A stretch of 64,000 nucleotides of DNA from Acidimicrobiaceae bacterium (GTDB lineage: Bacteria; Actinomycetota; Acidimicrobiia; Acidimicrobiales; Ilumatobacteraceae), in contig JACJWG010000008.1 in NCBI GenBank assembly GCA_020637235.1, positions 62,001-126,000 of the forward strand, in the 5' to 3' direction. The position numbers and the translations under genes were made by a program. The notes below the pieces were generated by a model. It had not been told where the DNA came from, searched no databases, and saw only the letters and a list, made by a program, of their open reading frames with translations. Of the stretch, positions 25,261-34,220 are shown piece by piece. How positions within the stretch are numbered: position 1 is the first letter of the stretch; every line of letters starts with the position of its first letter.

Positions 25261-25282
25261 CGGCGCCGCGCCGCCGGCGCCG
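25261..25282. repeat. GC hairpin in the SPFH gene leader
   Basis: CGGCGCCG-CGCCGC-CGGCGCCG, an 8-bp stem, immediately follows a likely -10 TAGACT (25255-25260). It would therefore start the 5' untranslated region of the next gene rather than act as its terminator. Confidence 0.45.
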
Positions 25283-25317
25283 CCGGTCACACGTGGCCGG
25301 CGTGGATGGGAGGACAC

Positions 25318-26262
25318 ATGGAAGCGGGCCAGATCGCCCTCATCGTCGGTGTGGTGCTGTTGATCATCCTGGTGCTGTCGTCGGTGAAGACGGTGGCGCA
25401 GGGTTCGGTCGCGGTCACCACCGTCTTCGGCAAGTACCACTCGGTCCGACGTCCGGGCCTCAACTTCCTCATCCCGTTCGTCGAGAAGATCTTCCGCCGC
25501 ATCAGCACCCAGAACCGGGCCGTCGAGCTGCAGTTCCAGGCGATCACCCAGGACCAGGCCAACGTCTACTTCACGGCGATGCTCGTCTACTCGGTGATCA
25601 ACGAGGCCGAGGAGTCGATCAAGAACGTGGCGTTCAAGTTCGTCACCGAGAAGGACTTCCTCACGGCGATGGTGAGAAGCGTCGAGGGCAGCACGCGCGG
25701 GTACGTGGCCCGGATGCGTCAGGCCGAGGTCCTCGGTCTGCGTGGCGAGATCGTGGCCGAGGTGAAGGAGAACCTCGACGCCACGATCGAGACCTGGGGT
25801 TATCACATCATCGACCTCCAACTGAACGACATCACCTTCGACCAGGCGATCACCACGTCGATGGCGCAGGTGGTGGCCTCGAACAACCTGAAGGCCGCGG
25901 CGACCAACGAGGGCGACGCGTTGCTCATCCGCCGCACCAAGGAGGCAGAGGCCGAAGGCACGGCCATCCGCATCGCCGCCGAGGCCGAGCGCACGGCGTC
26001 GCAGCTGCGCGGTCAGGGCGTCGCGCTGTTCCGCGAGGAAGTCGGTCGCGGCCTCACCCAGGCGGCCCGTGAGATGGAGGCGGCCAACGTCGACTCCTCG
26101 CTCATCCTGTTCTCGATCTGGACGGAGAGCATCCGCAACATGGCCGAGAACGGCAAGGGCAACGTGCTCTTCCTCGACGGCTCGCCGGAGGGCATGGAGC
26201 GAACGATGAAGAACCTCATGGCGATGTCGCAACTCGAGGTGGCCAACCGTCAGAACCCCTGA
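25318..26262 (+). CDS. SPFH/band-7 (stomatin-prohibitin) membrane protein
   Basis: 314 aa. One N-terminal membrane segment (GQIALIVGVVLLIILVL) followed by a band-7 domain (KTVAQGSVAVTTVFGKYHSV, RRPGLNFLIPFVEKI) and a long Ala/Glu-rich coiled-coil (AEAEGTAIRIAAEAERTASQ). Such proteins oligomerise in functional membrane microdomains and can recruit proteases or signalling proteins. No NfeD partner gene is adjacent, although stomatin-type genes often have one. ATG 25318 is preceded by GGGAGGAC; an in-frame GTG exists four codons earlier. Confidence 0.88.
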   Translation: MEAGQIALIVGVVLLIILVLSSVKTVAQGSVAVTTVFGKYHSVRRPGLNFLIPFVEKIFRRISTQNRAVELQFQAITQDQANVYFTAMLVYSVINEAEESIKNVAFKFVTEKDFLTAMVRSVEGSTRGYVARMRQAEVLGLRGEIVAEVKENLDATIETWGYHIIDLQLNDITFDQAITTSMAQVVASNNLKAAATNEGDALLIRRTKEAEAEGTAIRIAAEAERTASQLRGQGVALFREEVGRGLTQAAREMEAANVDSSLILFSIWTESIRNMAENGKGNVLFLDGSPEGMERTMKNLMAMSQLEVANRQNP

Positions 26263-26268
26263 CGTCGA

Positions 26269-27678
26269 TCAGCGAGCGACGAACAAGCGGACGTCGCGGT
26301 CGACGTCGGATCCCGCCATCTTCGAACGCACCTGCGAACCGCCGAAGCGCCGCGCGACGTCGCGGTGCCAGCGTGCGAGCGACCCGTCGGGTGCGTCGTG
26401 CGCGCGCACCTCGGTCGCGATCTCAATCGTGCCGTCCGCGTGGCGCGCCACCTCGACCACGCGCCGCTCGCTCGGCCAGTCGATGATCGACGCGGTGGTG
26501 ATCTCCCAGAAGCCACCGGCAGCACCCGGGCGCGGTGTGATCCGGTGGACGTGGCGATGGCCGGTGAGCCACAGCACGACACACGGGTGGCGGTGCACCA
26601 CGTCGAGCAGCGGGCCCGCCAGGACTCGCCCCGGGTCGTCGCCTCGGACGTTCACCAGGGAATCGGGGCCGTGATGGCTGGCGATCACCACGAGGTGGCC
26701 GTTGTCGTCGGCCAGTCGAAGTCGGTCGTCGAGCCACGCGAGCTGCGCGAGCCCCACGCTGCCCTGGTAGTCCGCGTGCGGATGGTTGGTGTCGAGCACC
26801 ACCACCGTCAGTCCGTCGAGGTGCACCACGGTGTCGGCCCGGCCCGTCGGCGCAGGCCGGTCCCAGCCGCGTGCGCCCGCAGCGGCGTGCGCATCGATCC
26901 ATTCCCCCAGCGTGATCCCCCGGCGCCGAGGGTCGGCCTCGATCGTGCGGGTGCCGATCCCGACGAAGTCCTCCGGTGCGTCGACGAAGCGTGCGAGCAC
27001 GTCGTCCGGGGCGAACCCGACCGGTGGCAGCAGCGCCTTGTGGCCACCCACCGCCAGGGCGTGCAGCGCGTCGTTCACGTACGACGTGCCCTGGCACATC
27101 AGGTCGTGGTTGCCGGGCAGGCTGGTCCATGGCATGCCCCACCCGGCCGACACGATCGGCTCGGCCATGCGCTCCAGCAGGTCGTCGACCGTCGGATAGC
27201 CGCGGGGCGTCCAGAGGTCGTCGACGTCGCCCCGCGGCGACCAGTAGGGCCAGGGGCGCACGGCGGGCTCGGCCCCGGCGTCGTTCGGGCCGCCCCACGC
27301 CGGCAGCGCCACCTCGCCGCCGGCGACGAGGCCGAGGTACACGTCGAGCTCGTTGCGTTGCGCGTTGTCGATGTTGTCGCCGGTGCACACCACCAGGTCG
27401 AGCGATCCCTCGTCGCGCATCTCGTCGACGTGGCGCGCCACGGCCCACGGCACGAGGGCCTCCTGGGGTCGGTGCATGTGCAACAACGGACGCCACCGGG
27501 GGTCGTGAGCGAGTGTCTCGATCCACTCGAAGCGCATCGGCGACGCCGAGTCGAGCACGTGCAGGTCGCTCAGGTGCCCGAGCCGTGCGACGGTGGTGCC
27601 TCGGCCGGCCGGTACCGGGGCGAGATCGTTGCGGGGTCGGAGGTCGGAGCGGTCGTGGAGGTCGGAGCGGGGGACCAT
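26269..27678 (-). CDS. Calcineurin-like metallophosphoesterase
   Basis: 469 aa. All five metallophosphoesterase motifs are present: GHLSDLHVLD (DxH), VVCTGDNID (GDxxD), SLPGNHDLM (GNHD), VIASHHGP (His) and LTGHRHVHRI (GHxH). The large size and the inserted central section resemble the actinobacterial TIGR03767-type phosphoesterases; natural substrate unknown. No signal peptide. The ATG has CACACT nine bases upstream. It is divergent from selO and meets the SPFH gene tail to tail, with only 6 bp between. Confidence 0.85.
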   Translation of the reverse strand: MVPRSDLHDRSDLRPRNDLAPVPAGRGTTVARLGHLSDLHVLDSASPMRFEWIETLAHDPRWRPLLHMHRPQEALVPWAVARHVDEMRDEGSLDLVVCTGDNIDNAQRNELDVYLGLVAGGEVALPAWGGPNDAGAEPAVRPWPYWSPRGDVDDLWTPRGYPTVDDLLERMAEPIVSAGWGMPWTSLPGNHDLMCQGTSYVNDALHALAVGGHKALLPPVGFAPDDVLARFVDAPEDFVGIGTRTIEADPRRRGITLGEWIDAHAAAGARGWDRPAPTGRADTVVHLDGLTVVVLDTNHPHADYQGSVGLAQLAWLDDRLRLADDNGHLVVIASHHGPDSLVNVRGDDPGRVLAGPLLDVVHRHPCVVLWLTGHRHVHRITPRPGAAGGFWEITTASIIDWPSERRVVEVARHADGTIEIATEVRAHDAPDGSLARWHRDVARRFGGSQVRSKMAGSDVDRDVRLFVAR

Positions 27679-27722
27679 GGCGGTCACAGTGTGGCCCACG
27701 GGCCGTCGGTCGAGACGCTCGG

Positions 27723-27728
27723 TAGCCT
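27723..27728 (+). promoter_or_regulatory. -10 hexamer TAGCCT of selO (leaderless)
   Basis: TAGCCT six bases before the selO ATG with no ribosome binding site, the commonest start architecture in this window. Confidence 0.55.
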
Positions 27729-27734
27729 CGCGAG

Positions 27735-29240
27735 ATGGCCCCCACCGACACGACCGACCGAGCCGCTGGCGAGCCGTTGCTCGGCCTCGACCACCGGTTC
27801 GTGCGCGACCTCCCCGGTCTGTACGACCCGTGGCAGGCCGCGCCGGCGCCCGAGCCCCGGCTGGTGCTGCTGAACGAGTCGCTCGCGGCCGAACTCGGGC
27901 GCGACCCTGCGGTACTGGCCTCCGACGAGGGGGTGTCGCTGCTGGTCGGTGCCACGGTCGAGCCCGGTTCGCAACCCGTGGCGATGGCCTACGCCGGACA
28001 TCAGTTCGGCAACTACTCGCCGCTGCTCGGCGACGGGCGCGCCCTGCTGCTGGGCGAGGTGACCGACGCCGCCGGCCGGATGCGCGACGTCCATCTGAAG
28101 GGGTCGGGCCGGACGCGGTTCTCGCGAGGCGGCGACGGCAAGGCCGTGCTCGGACCGATGCTGCGCGAGTACGTGATCGGCGAGGCGATGCATGCACTCG
28201 GCATCCCCACCACTCGGGCGCTCGCCGTGGTCGCCACGGGCGAGCGGGTGCTGCGCGAGCGAGCGCTGCCGGGTGCCCTGCTCGTGCGCGTGGCGTCGAG
28301 CCACCTGCGCGTCGGGACGTTCCAGTACGCGGCATCCACGGGAGACCACGAGCTGCTGCGCCGGCTCGCCGACCATGCGATCGCCCGACATCACCCGCAT
28401 GCCGCCGGTGCCGACGTCCCGGCGCTCGAGCTGTTCCGCTCCGTCGTCGACACACAGGCGCGTCTCGTCGCGCAGTGGATGCTCGTCGGCTTCGTGCACG
28501 GTGTGATGAACACCGACAACACCACCATCTCCGGCGAGACGATCGACTACGGGCCCTGCGCGTTCATGGACCGCGTCGATCCGGGCACGGTGTTCAGCTC
28601 GATCGACCACGGCGGCCGGTACGCCTACGGCAACCAGCCGCGCGTGCTGCAGTGGAACCTGGCCCGGCTGGCGGAGGCGCTGCTGCCACTCATCGACGAC
28701 GACGCGTCGCGAGCGGTCGAGCTCGCGACCGAGGTGTTGACGTCGTTCGACGGCCGGTACCGGCGGGCGTGGGTCGACGGCATGACGGCGAAACTCGCGA
28801 TCTCCGGCGGGGCCGCCGACGGCACCTCCGACGTGGAGGCGTTCGTCGATGCGGTGCCCTCGATGCTCGCGGCGCAGCGGGTCGATCACACCGGCTTCTT
28901 CCGGGCGCTGTCGGCCGTCGCCCGTGGAGACGACGAGCCGGCGCGGTCGCTCTTCGCCGACCCGACCGTGTTCGACGCTTGGCGCCCGACCTGGCAGGCG
29001 CTCGTCGCCGGCCGAGACACCGGCGCGATCGCCATGGCGCTCGATCGCGCCAACCCGGTCTACATCCCGCGCAATCACCTCGTCGAGGACGCGCTCGACG
29101 CAGCGACCGAGGGCGACCTCGCACCGGTGCACCGTCTGCTCGCCGCCGTGACCGACCCGTTCGTCGAACGCGCCGGGTTCGAGGCGTACGCAGCGCCCGG
29201 CCCCGAGGGTGCCCCGTTCCGCACCTTCTGCGGCACCTGA
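27735..29240 (+). CDS. selO: Protein adenylyltransferase SelO (YdiU family)
   Basis: 501 aa pseudokinase-fold enzyme that transfers AMP from ATP to protein Ser/Thr/Tyr, linked to redox stress. Visible: YAGHQFGNYSPLLGDGRALL, HLKGSGRTRFSRGGDGKAVL (nucleotide loop with Lys), LGPMLREYVIGEAMHALGIP, metal-binding MNTDN and DYGPCAFMD, and the terminal TFCGT with Cys in place of the selenocysteine of animal SelO. Length matches E. coli YdiU. It is divergent from the metallophosphoesterase gene. Confidence 0.93.
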   Translation: MAPTDTTDRAAGEPLLGLDHRFVRDLPGLYDPWQAAPAPEPRLVLLNESLAAELGRDPAVLASDEGVSLLVGATVEPGSQPVAMAYAGHQFGNYSPLLGDGRALLLGEVTDAAGRMRDVHLKGSGRTRFSRGGDGKAVLGPMLREYVIGEAMHALGIPTTRALAVVATGERVLRERALPGALLVRVASSHLRVGTFQYAASTGDHELLRRLADHAIARHHPHAAGADVPALELFRSVVDTQARLVAQWMLVGFVHGVMNTDNTTISGETIDYGPCAFMDRVDPGTVFSSIDHGGRYAYGNQPRVLQWNLARLAEALLPLIDDDASRAVELATEVLTSFDGRYRRAWVDGMTAKLAISGGAADGTSDVEAFVDAVPSMLAAQRVDHTGFFRALSAVARGDDEPARSLFADPTVFDAWRPTWQALVAGRDTGAIAMALDRANPVYIPRNHLVEDALDAATEGDLAPVHRLLAAVTDPFVERAGFEAYAAPGPEGAPFRTFCGT

Positions 29241-29326
29241 ACGGCGCGGGCGCCGGCGGGCCGCCGCACGCTGTCACACGTCGTTCACGCACCGTTCGGC
29301 GGTTCTTCGGTTGAGGCGTTCGGCGA

Positions 29327-29347
29327 GGTCGATCATCATGATCGACC
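29327..29347. promoter_or_regulatory. Perfect inverted repeat before the LamG/FG-GAP gene
   Basis: Arms GGTCGATCAT and ATGATCGACC around a single central C; it ends 24 bp before the start codon. A TTGAGG lies at 29311-29316 and CATGAT overlaps the right arm, so the palindrome probably covers the promoter and may be a repressor operator. No second copy was noticed in the window. Confidence 0.5.
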
Positions 29348-29371
29348 GAGGACGTGCGGGAGGTCGGTCAG

Positions 29372-31321
29372 GTGTCGAGGTCGCGAACCGGAGGACCGCC
29401 GCGCGGTCTGGCCCGTCCGGCTGCCGCGCTGGCGGCGGTCGCCGCGTCGGCGCTGGTGACGGCCGTGCCTCGTCCCGAGCCCCTCGCCGCCGACGTGCCC
29501 ACGCCCGGGTGTGTCGTCGACACCGACGGCGTCATCGGCTGGTGGCGCGGCGAGGACGACCTGTTGGCCGTCGTCGGCCCCACACTGACCGGCGACACCG
29601 CGTACGGCGACGGTGCCGTCGGACGCGGCTTCCGCACCGACGTCGCGTCACTCGCCGCGACGTCGGTGCCGGAGGTCTCGACCGCGATCTCGGTGGAGGC
29701 GTGGGTCCGCACCACGGCACCGGCGAGCGGATCGAACCAGGCGATCGTCACCCGGTGGGACTTCCCGAGCACCGACGACTCGGCGCGGAGCTGGTCGCTC
29801 GTGCTCGACCCGTACGGCAACCTCGTCTGGTCGATCGACGACGTGTCGTCTCGGCGGCCGGTCGACCACGTGGCGCCGGCGTCGTCGCTGCTCGACGGCC
29901 AGTTCCACCACGTCGCCGCGATCTGGGACCAGCAGACCGCCACCGTCTACGTCGACGGCGTCGCCGTCGGCACCGGCCCGTCCCGAGGTGGCCTGATCGC
30001 ACCCGCGGCGTCGACGCCGGTCCGGATCGGCGCGAAGTCGGGCCTGGGCAGTTCCTTCGCGTTCCACGGCATCGTCGACGAGCCGACCGTGTGGGGAAGA
30101 GCGCTCGACGCCGGCGAGGTGGCCGCGATCGCCGCGGCGGGTCTGGCCGGCAAGTGCTCGTTCATCCCGGTCGAGCAGGGCAAGTTCGTGCCCGACCCGG
30201 GACCGTTCGTCGTGAACGGCCGCTTCGGCCAGAGCGTGGGGGTGAGTGGCACCACGGTGGTCGCCGGCTCGCCGTACTCGAGCCTGTACAGCCAGTTCGG
30301 TGGTGCCCTGTACGTGTACACCTCGGCCGATGGCATCACCTGGTCGCCGCAGGCCACCGTCCTCCCGGACGACCCGGCTCGCGTCGACTACGTCGGGTGG
30401 TCGGTCGCGATCGACGGCGACACCGTCGTCACCGGGTCGTACGGCAACAACGCCGGTGGCGTCGACAGCGGCGCGGCCTACGTGTTCCGGCGGACGGCGG
30501 GCGTCTGGAGCCAGGAGGCGAAGCTCCTCCCGGCGGCGGCTTCGGCCGGCGACGGCATCGGGTACGACGTCGCGATCGCCGGCGACACGGTGGTGATCGG
30601 TGCACCGGCCGTGGACGGTGGCCTCGGCGACGCCGGCGCCGTCCACGTGTTCACCCGCACCGGATCGACGTGGACCGAGGAGGCCACACTGGTCGCGGAC
30701 GACGCAGCAGCGCTCGACAACTTCGGCGCCAGCGTCGCGATCGACGGCGACGTGATCGTGGTCGGCAGCCCGGGGAGCAACGAAACCACGTCGCTCAACA
30801 CGGGCGCGGCGTACGTGTTCACGCGAGCAGGAGGCGCGTGGACGCAACAGGCCCGGTTGACCATGCCAGCGCCGGTGGCCGGCGACCAGCTCGGCACGTC
30901 GGTGGCGATCGACGGGGCCGTCGTCGCGGTCGGGGCGCCGTACCGGGACGGCGCGGCGGGCGACACCGGTGCGGTCGCCGTGTTCGACGGCGGTGTCACC
31001 GGGTGGCCGTTCGTGGTCGAACTCGCCGCCGGCGACGGCGAGGCCGGCGACCGGTTCGGTTTCTCGGTCGCCGTGCAGGGCGCCCGCCTCGTCGTCGGCG
31101 CCGACCGCGAGGGCGACGGCGGTGATCAGCACGGCGCGGCATACCTGTTCGATCGCGCCGGCACCACGTGGAACCAGACCACGAAGCTGCTCGCGAGCGA
31201 CCTCGAGGTGGGCGACCAGTTCGGGTACGACGTCGCGATCGCCGGCCGAGTGGCCGTCGGCTCGCACCTCGACGACGATCGCGGCAACAACGCCGGCGCC
31301 GCCTACGTCTTCGGCCCCTGA
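29372..31321 (+). CDS. Secreted LamG plus FG-GAP beta-propeller protein
   Basis: 649 aa. Signal peptide (Arg-rich start, then ALAAVAASALVTAV, cleavage near LAA-DVP). The first half is a concanavalin-like LamG domain (WWRGEDDLL; SVEAWVRTT; DGQFHHVAAIWDQQTATVYV). The second half has six or seven FG-GAP repeats, each with a GxSVAIDGDTVVxG core and an AAYVFxR ending, likely forming a beta-propeller. Probably an extracellular adhesin or polymer-binding protein. GTG 29372 is chosen because GGGAGG lies eight bases before it; another GTG is at 29354. No anchor or sorting signal at the C-terminus. Confidence 0.85.
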   Translation: MSRSRTGGPPRGLARPAAALAAVAASALVTAVPRPEPLAADVPTPGCVVDTDGVIGWWRGEDDLLAVVGPTLTGDTAYGDGAVGRGFRTDVASLAATSVPEVSTAISVEAWVRTTAPASGSNQAIVTRWDFPSTDDSARSWSLVLDPYGNLVWSIDDVSSRRPVDHVAPASSLLDGQFHHVAAIWDQQTATVYVDGVAVGTGPSRGGLIAPAASTPVRIGAKSGLGSSFAFHGIVDEPTVWGRALDAGEVAAIAAAGLAGKCSFIPVEQGKFVPDPGPFVVNGRFGQSVGVSGTTVVAGSPYSSLYSQFGGALYVYTSADGITWSPQATVLPDDPARVDYVGWSVAIDGDTVVTGSYGNNAGGVDSGAAYVFRRTAGVWSQEAKLLPAAASAGDGIGYDVAIAGDTVVIGAPAVDGGLGDAGAVHVFTRTGSTWTEEATLVADDAAALDNFGASVAIDGDVIVVGSPGSNETTSLNTGAAYVFTRAGGAWTQQARLTMPAPVAGDQLGTSVAIDGAVVAVGAPYRDGAAGDTGAVAVFDGGVTGWPFVVELAAGDGEAGDRFGFSVAVQGARLVVGADREGDGGDQHGAAYLFDRAGTTWNQTTKLLASDLEVGDQFGYDVAIAGRVAVGSHLDDDRGNNAGAAYVFGP

Positions 31322-31351
31322 CGTGCCCGGTGGTTCGGCGCTGTCAGTGGA

Positions 31352-31398
31352 CGTCGGGTGCGCTCCAGGTCGCTGAGCGAGCAGGAGCGCACCCGACG
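31352..31398. terminator. Long hairpin after the LamG/FG-GAP gene
   Basis: A perfect 15-bp inverted repeat, CGTCGGGTGCGCTCC (31352-31366) with GGAGCGCACCCGACG (31384-31398), around a 17-nt loop. Outer CTGTC/GACAG can extend the stem. No T-run; it resembles the 8223 hairpin units in being a GC-rich intergenic stem with a long loop. Confidence 0.55.
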
Positions 31399-31467
31399 AC
31401 CGACAGCATCGGCGACGTCGCGCCGAGCGTGCGGGCCGGCCGCAAACCGCTCGAGCAGGCCGAGATG

Positions 31468-31544
31468 TGGTCGGGGCGGGGAGATTTGAACTCCCGACCC
31501 CCTGCTCCCAAAGCAGGTGCGCTGCCGAACTGCGCCACGCCCCG
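31468..31544 (-). tRNA. tRNA-Pro (anticodon TGG)
   Basis: On the minus strand acceptor CGGGGCG (31544-31538) pairs with CGCCCCG (31478-31472). The anticodon arm CCTGCTTTGGGAGCAGG shows TGG, and GAGTTCAAATCTC is the T-arm. Discriminator A and encoded CCA (31470-31468). Confidence 0.95.
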
Positions 31545-31632
31545 AATCGCCGACGAGCCTATCGGTGTCCGCACGCGCACGGGCCCCGACCGTCCGGTGG
31601 ACGATCGGGGCCCGTGTCAGGAGCGAGCGTGG

Positions 31633-32964
31633 TTACTGGGTGACGATCAGCGCCGACACCATGCCGAACATGCCGGTGGTGCTCTCGGCGTGGGTGAGGA
31701 TGTGGCAGTGCCATGCCCACACACCGAGGTCGGTGGCCTTGTAGAGCACCGTGTAGCGCTCACCGGGAGCGACGTTGATCGTGTCGGCCGGCATCGGCAC
31801 CTCCAGGGGGATGCCGTCCTTCGCGATGATCCAACCCATCGGCTGGTGCATGTGCATCGGGTGCGCCGTCAGGCCCTCGTTGTAGTAGTGGACCATCATC
31901 ACCTCGCCGAGGCGGAGCGTGTACGCCTCGGTCGCCGGGAAGCTCTTGCCGTTGAGGGTGAGGCCGATCGTGCCGGCGTCGTTGAGCACCATGTCGACGG
32001 TCTTGTCGACCTTCTCGTACCCCTTGTCCTGCAAGTACTCGGGGATCGGCATCTCGCCGATGGTCATGGCGCCGAACAGGCCGTCGGGGATCTGGATCTG
32101 ACCGTTGGTGTGCGAGTGGTAGATGCCGACCGCCGGTTCGAGTGCCGTCCACTCGTAGGTGTAGGTCTCGCCGGGCAGGACCGCCTTCTGGGTGAAGGGC
32201 TCGACACCGTCCATCGTGGCGGGCACGCGGACGCCGTGGAAGTGCATGCTCGTCGCCTCGGGCAGGTCGTTCTTCAGGTTGATCTGCACCTTGTCGCCCA
32301 CCTCGAGGTGGATGTGCGGTGCAGGCACCACACCGTCGTACGTGGTGGCCTCGACGAACTTGCCGGGCTCGACCTCCCACTGCACCTTCTTGGCGGTGAT
32401 GTTGAACACCTTGGTGCCGTCGGCGAGCACGTCGTCGGGCTCGCGCATCTGGCCGCCCTTGCCCTCGGTCTTGGCCGGGTAGTCGAGTGCGCGGGCCTCC
32501 ATGACGGCGTGCATCTCCTGCCAGTCCATCGTGCCGGCGCCCGTGTGATCGGTGCCGTCACCGACCATGAGCACCGCGGTCATGCCGCTCGATGCATGAC
32601 CGGCGATCTCGCAGAGCATGTCGTACTGGCCGTCGGCCACGTTGCCGAGCTGCAGCGTCTCGGTCTCGCCGGGCTGCAGGTCGCGAGACTTCACGCCGAG
32701 CTGCGGGATCGACAGGTTGTGCACCATCGTGCCCTTGTTGACCACGTTGATCACGACCTCGCCCGCGGGGATGTCGCTGACGATCGGTCCGATCGACCAC
32801 TCGGCCAGCTCGATGTCGAGGACGGTGGCACCGGCCTCACCACCGCCTCCGGCTTCGGCCGCTGCCGGCGAGTCTTCTCGCAGTCCGAAGACTGCGAGCA
32901 CGAGGGCTGCGATCGCCACGACGAACGCACCCCACCCCAGGACGGAACGGTCTGCTCTGCTCAT
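31633..32964 (-). CDS. Multicopper oxidase with an extra N-terminal cupredoxin domain
   Basis: 443 aa, three cupredoxin domains after an N-terminal membrane anchor (SVLGWGAFVVAIAALVLAVF). Domain 1 looks like a small blue-copper protein (GTMVHNLSI; MLCEIAGHASSGM). Domain 2 has the trinuclear-site motifs MHFHGVR and IYHSHTNG, with Ser where nitrite reductase has its type-1 Cys. Domain 3 has AHPMHMHQ and WHCHILTHAESTTGMFGM, giving the type-1 Cys, two His and Met. This is a two-domain (type-C-like) oxidase fused to a cupredoxin that may donate electrons. Substrate unknown. ATG 32964 is chosen with CATGAT ten bases upstream; ATGs at 32976 and 32979 are possible. A DevR-type box lies upstream. Confidence 0.82.
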   Translation of the reverse strand: MSRADRSVLGWGAFVVAIAALVLAVFGLREDSPAAAEAGGGGEAGATVLDIELAEWSIGPIVSDIPAGEVVINVVNKGTMVHNLSIPQLGVKSRDLQPGETETLQLGNVADGQYDMLCEIAGHASSGMTAVLMVGDGTDHTGAGTMDWQEMHAVMEARALDYPAKTEGKGGQMREPDDVLADGTKVFNITAKKVQWEVEPGKFVEATTYDGVVPAPHIHLEVGDKVQINLKNDLPEATSMHFHGVRVPATMDGVEPFTQKAVLPGETYTYEWTALEPAVGIYHSHTNGQIQIPDGLFGAMTIGEMPIPEYLQDKGYEKVDKTVDMVLNDAGTIGLTLNGKSFPATEAYTLRLGEVMMVHYYNEGLTAHPMHMHQPMGWIIAKDGIPLEVPMPADTINVAPGERYTVLYKATDLGVWAWHCHILTHAESTTGMFGMVSALIVTQ

Positions 32965-33023
32965 AATGCGTGCCATCATGCGGGCCGGGGTCGGGAGGCG
33001 TTCAGGGACCCAAGATGGGAGGA

Positions 33024-33043
33024 ACCGGGACTTTGGTCCCGAA
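33024..33043. promoter_or_regulatory. DevR/DosR-like box before the multicopper oxidase
   Basis: ACCGGGACTTTGGTCCCGAA matches the mycobacterial DosR consensus TTSGGGACTWWAGTCCCSAA at 17 of 20 positions. It lies 60-79 nt upstream of the oxidase start, between that gene and the DevS-like kinase gene. Confidence 0.72.
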
Positions 33044-33096
33044 TCGGCTCGATGCGGGAACCGAACCGGCTCGTCGAGCGACTCGGCTCGTCCGGC

Positions 33097-34149
33097 TCAG
33101 TGGGGGAGCGGCACCCACCACTGCAGCTCGGTGCCTCGCTCGGGACGGGCCCGGAGCGAGCAGCCGCCGCCGAGCAACTTGGCCCGCTCGGCCATGTTGC
33201 GCAGGCCGTTCCCCGAGTTGGTGTCGAACTCCGACGGCACGCCGCGCCCGTTGTCGAGCACCCGAAGGGTGAGCAGGTCGGTCGCGACGAGCTCGATCTC
33301 GGCCTCGGTGGCGTTCGCGTGCCGGGCCACGTTGGTGAGCGCCTCCCGCAAGCTGGCCATGAGCTCGGTGCGCACCTCGGGCGACGTGGCGGTCTCCACC
33401 GGGCCGTCCATGCGTACCCGTGGCGAGTAGCCGAGCACCCGCTTGGCCTGCGCGGTGACGGTGCTGAGCTCCTGGCCGAGCGAGCCGTCGCGACCCGCCG
33501 AACCGAGCGTGAACACGGCGGTGCGGATCTCCCGGATGATGAGGTCGATCTCGTCGACGGCATGCTCGATGCGGTCGGTGAGTGCATCGTCCTGCGCGCG
33601 GATGGCGGTCGCCTGGAGTTCGAGGCCGAGGCCGAACAGGCGCTGCAGCACCGTGTCGTGGAGGTCGCGGGCGATGCGTTCCCGCTCGCCCGCCAAGGTG
33701 AGCAGATCGCTCGTGGTTCGCAGGATGCTCTCTGCCCGCAGCCGCTCGGTCACGTCGCGGACGATCGCGACCACACCCTGGTTGGCGCCGAGGGTGAGCG
33801 GCGAGAGGCTGATCTCGACCGGCACTTCGGTGCCGTCCTTGCGCTGCAACGACAGCTGCAGGCCGGGCCCCATCGGGCGCGCCCGGTTCTCCTCGACGAA
33901 TCCGGAGCGCAGTGCATGGTGGCGGTCGCGCGACCGGGTCGGCACGAGCAGATCGATGTTCGCGTCGCGCACGTCGTCGGCCGAGTAGCCGCTCAGATCG
34001 AGCAACCGTTGGTTGACGACGCGGATGCGCCCGTCGGGCCCGCACACGACGAGGCCGTCCGGCAGCTCGTCGATCCAGCCGGCGAACTCGACCCCGACGG
34101 TGTTCCCGTCGGGTGAAGCGGGGTTCGTGCGTGCCGCATCGTTGGTCAC
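33097..34149 (-). CDS. PAS-domain sensor histidine kinase, DevS/NarX type
   Basis: 350 aa. N-terminal PAS domain (WIDELPDGLVVCGPDGRIRV ... GVVAIVRDVTER), then HisKA_3 dimerisation/phosphoacceptor (ERERIARDLHDTVLQRLFGL, His164) and a HATPase domain (REALTNVARHANAT; LRVLDNGRGVP; GNGLRNMAERAKLLGG). No membrane span, so a cytoplasmic sensor. The PAS domain could hold haem or flavin, but no ligand residue can be named; classical DevS has GAF domains. GTG 34149 has TACAGT six bases upstream (34161-34156). Divergent from the response regulator gene, its likely partner. Confidence 0.87.
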   Translation of the reverse strand: MTNDAARTNPASPDGNTVGVEFAGWIDELPDGLVVCGPDGRIRVVNQRLLDLSGYSADDVRDANIDLLVPTRSRDRHHALRSGFVEENRARPMGPGLQLSLQRKDGTEVPVEISLSPLTLGANQGVVAIVRDVTERLRAESILRTTSDLLTLAGERERIARDLHDTVLQRLFGLGLELQATAIRAQDDALTDRIEHAVDEIDLIIREIRTAVFTLGSAGRDGSLGQELSTVTAQAKRVLGYSPRVRMDGPVETATSPEVRTELMASLREALTNVARHANATEAEIELVATDLLTLRVLDNGRGVPSEFDTNSGNGLRNMAERAKLLGGGCSLRARPERGTELQWWVPLPH

Positions 34150-34220
34150 GTGCGCACTGTAGCTCCGGCGGTCGGGCCAACCCCTGATCGCGGGACCCTC
34201 GCGGGCTTCGGGCGATGTGT

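Noticed and set aside
31633..32964. Copper nitrite reductase (NirK)
   Set aside because: The type-1 Cys is absent from the domain where NirK has it and is in the last domain with WHCH, as in multicopper oxidases.
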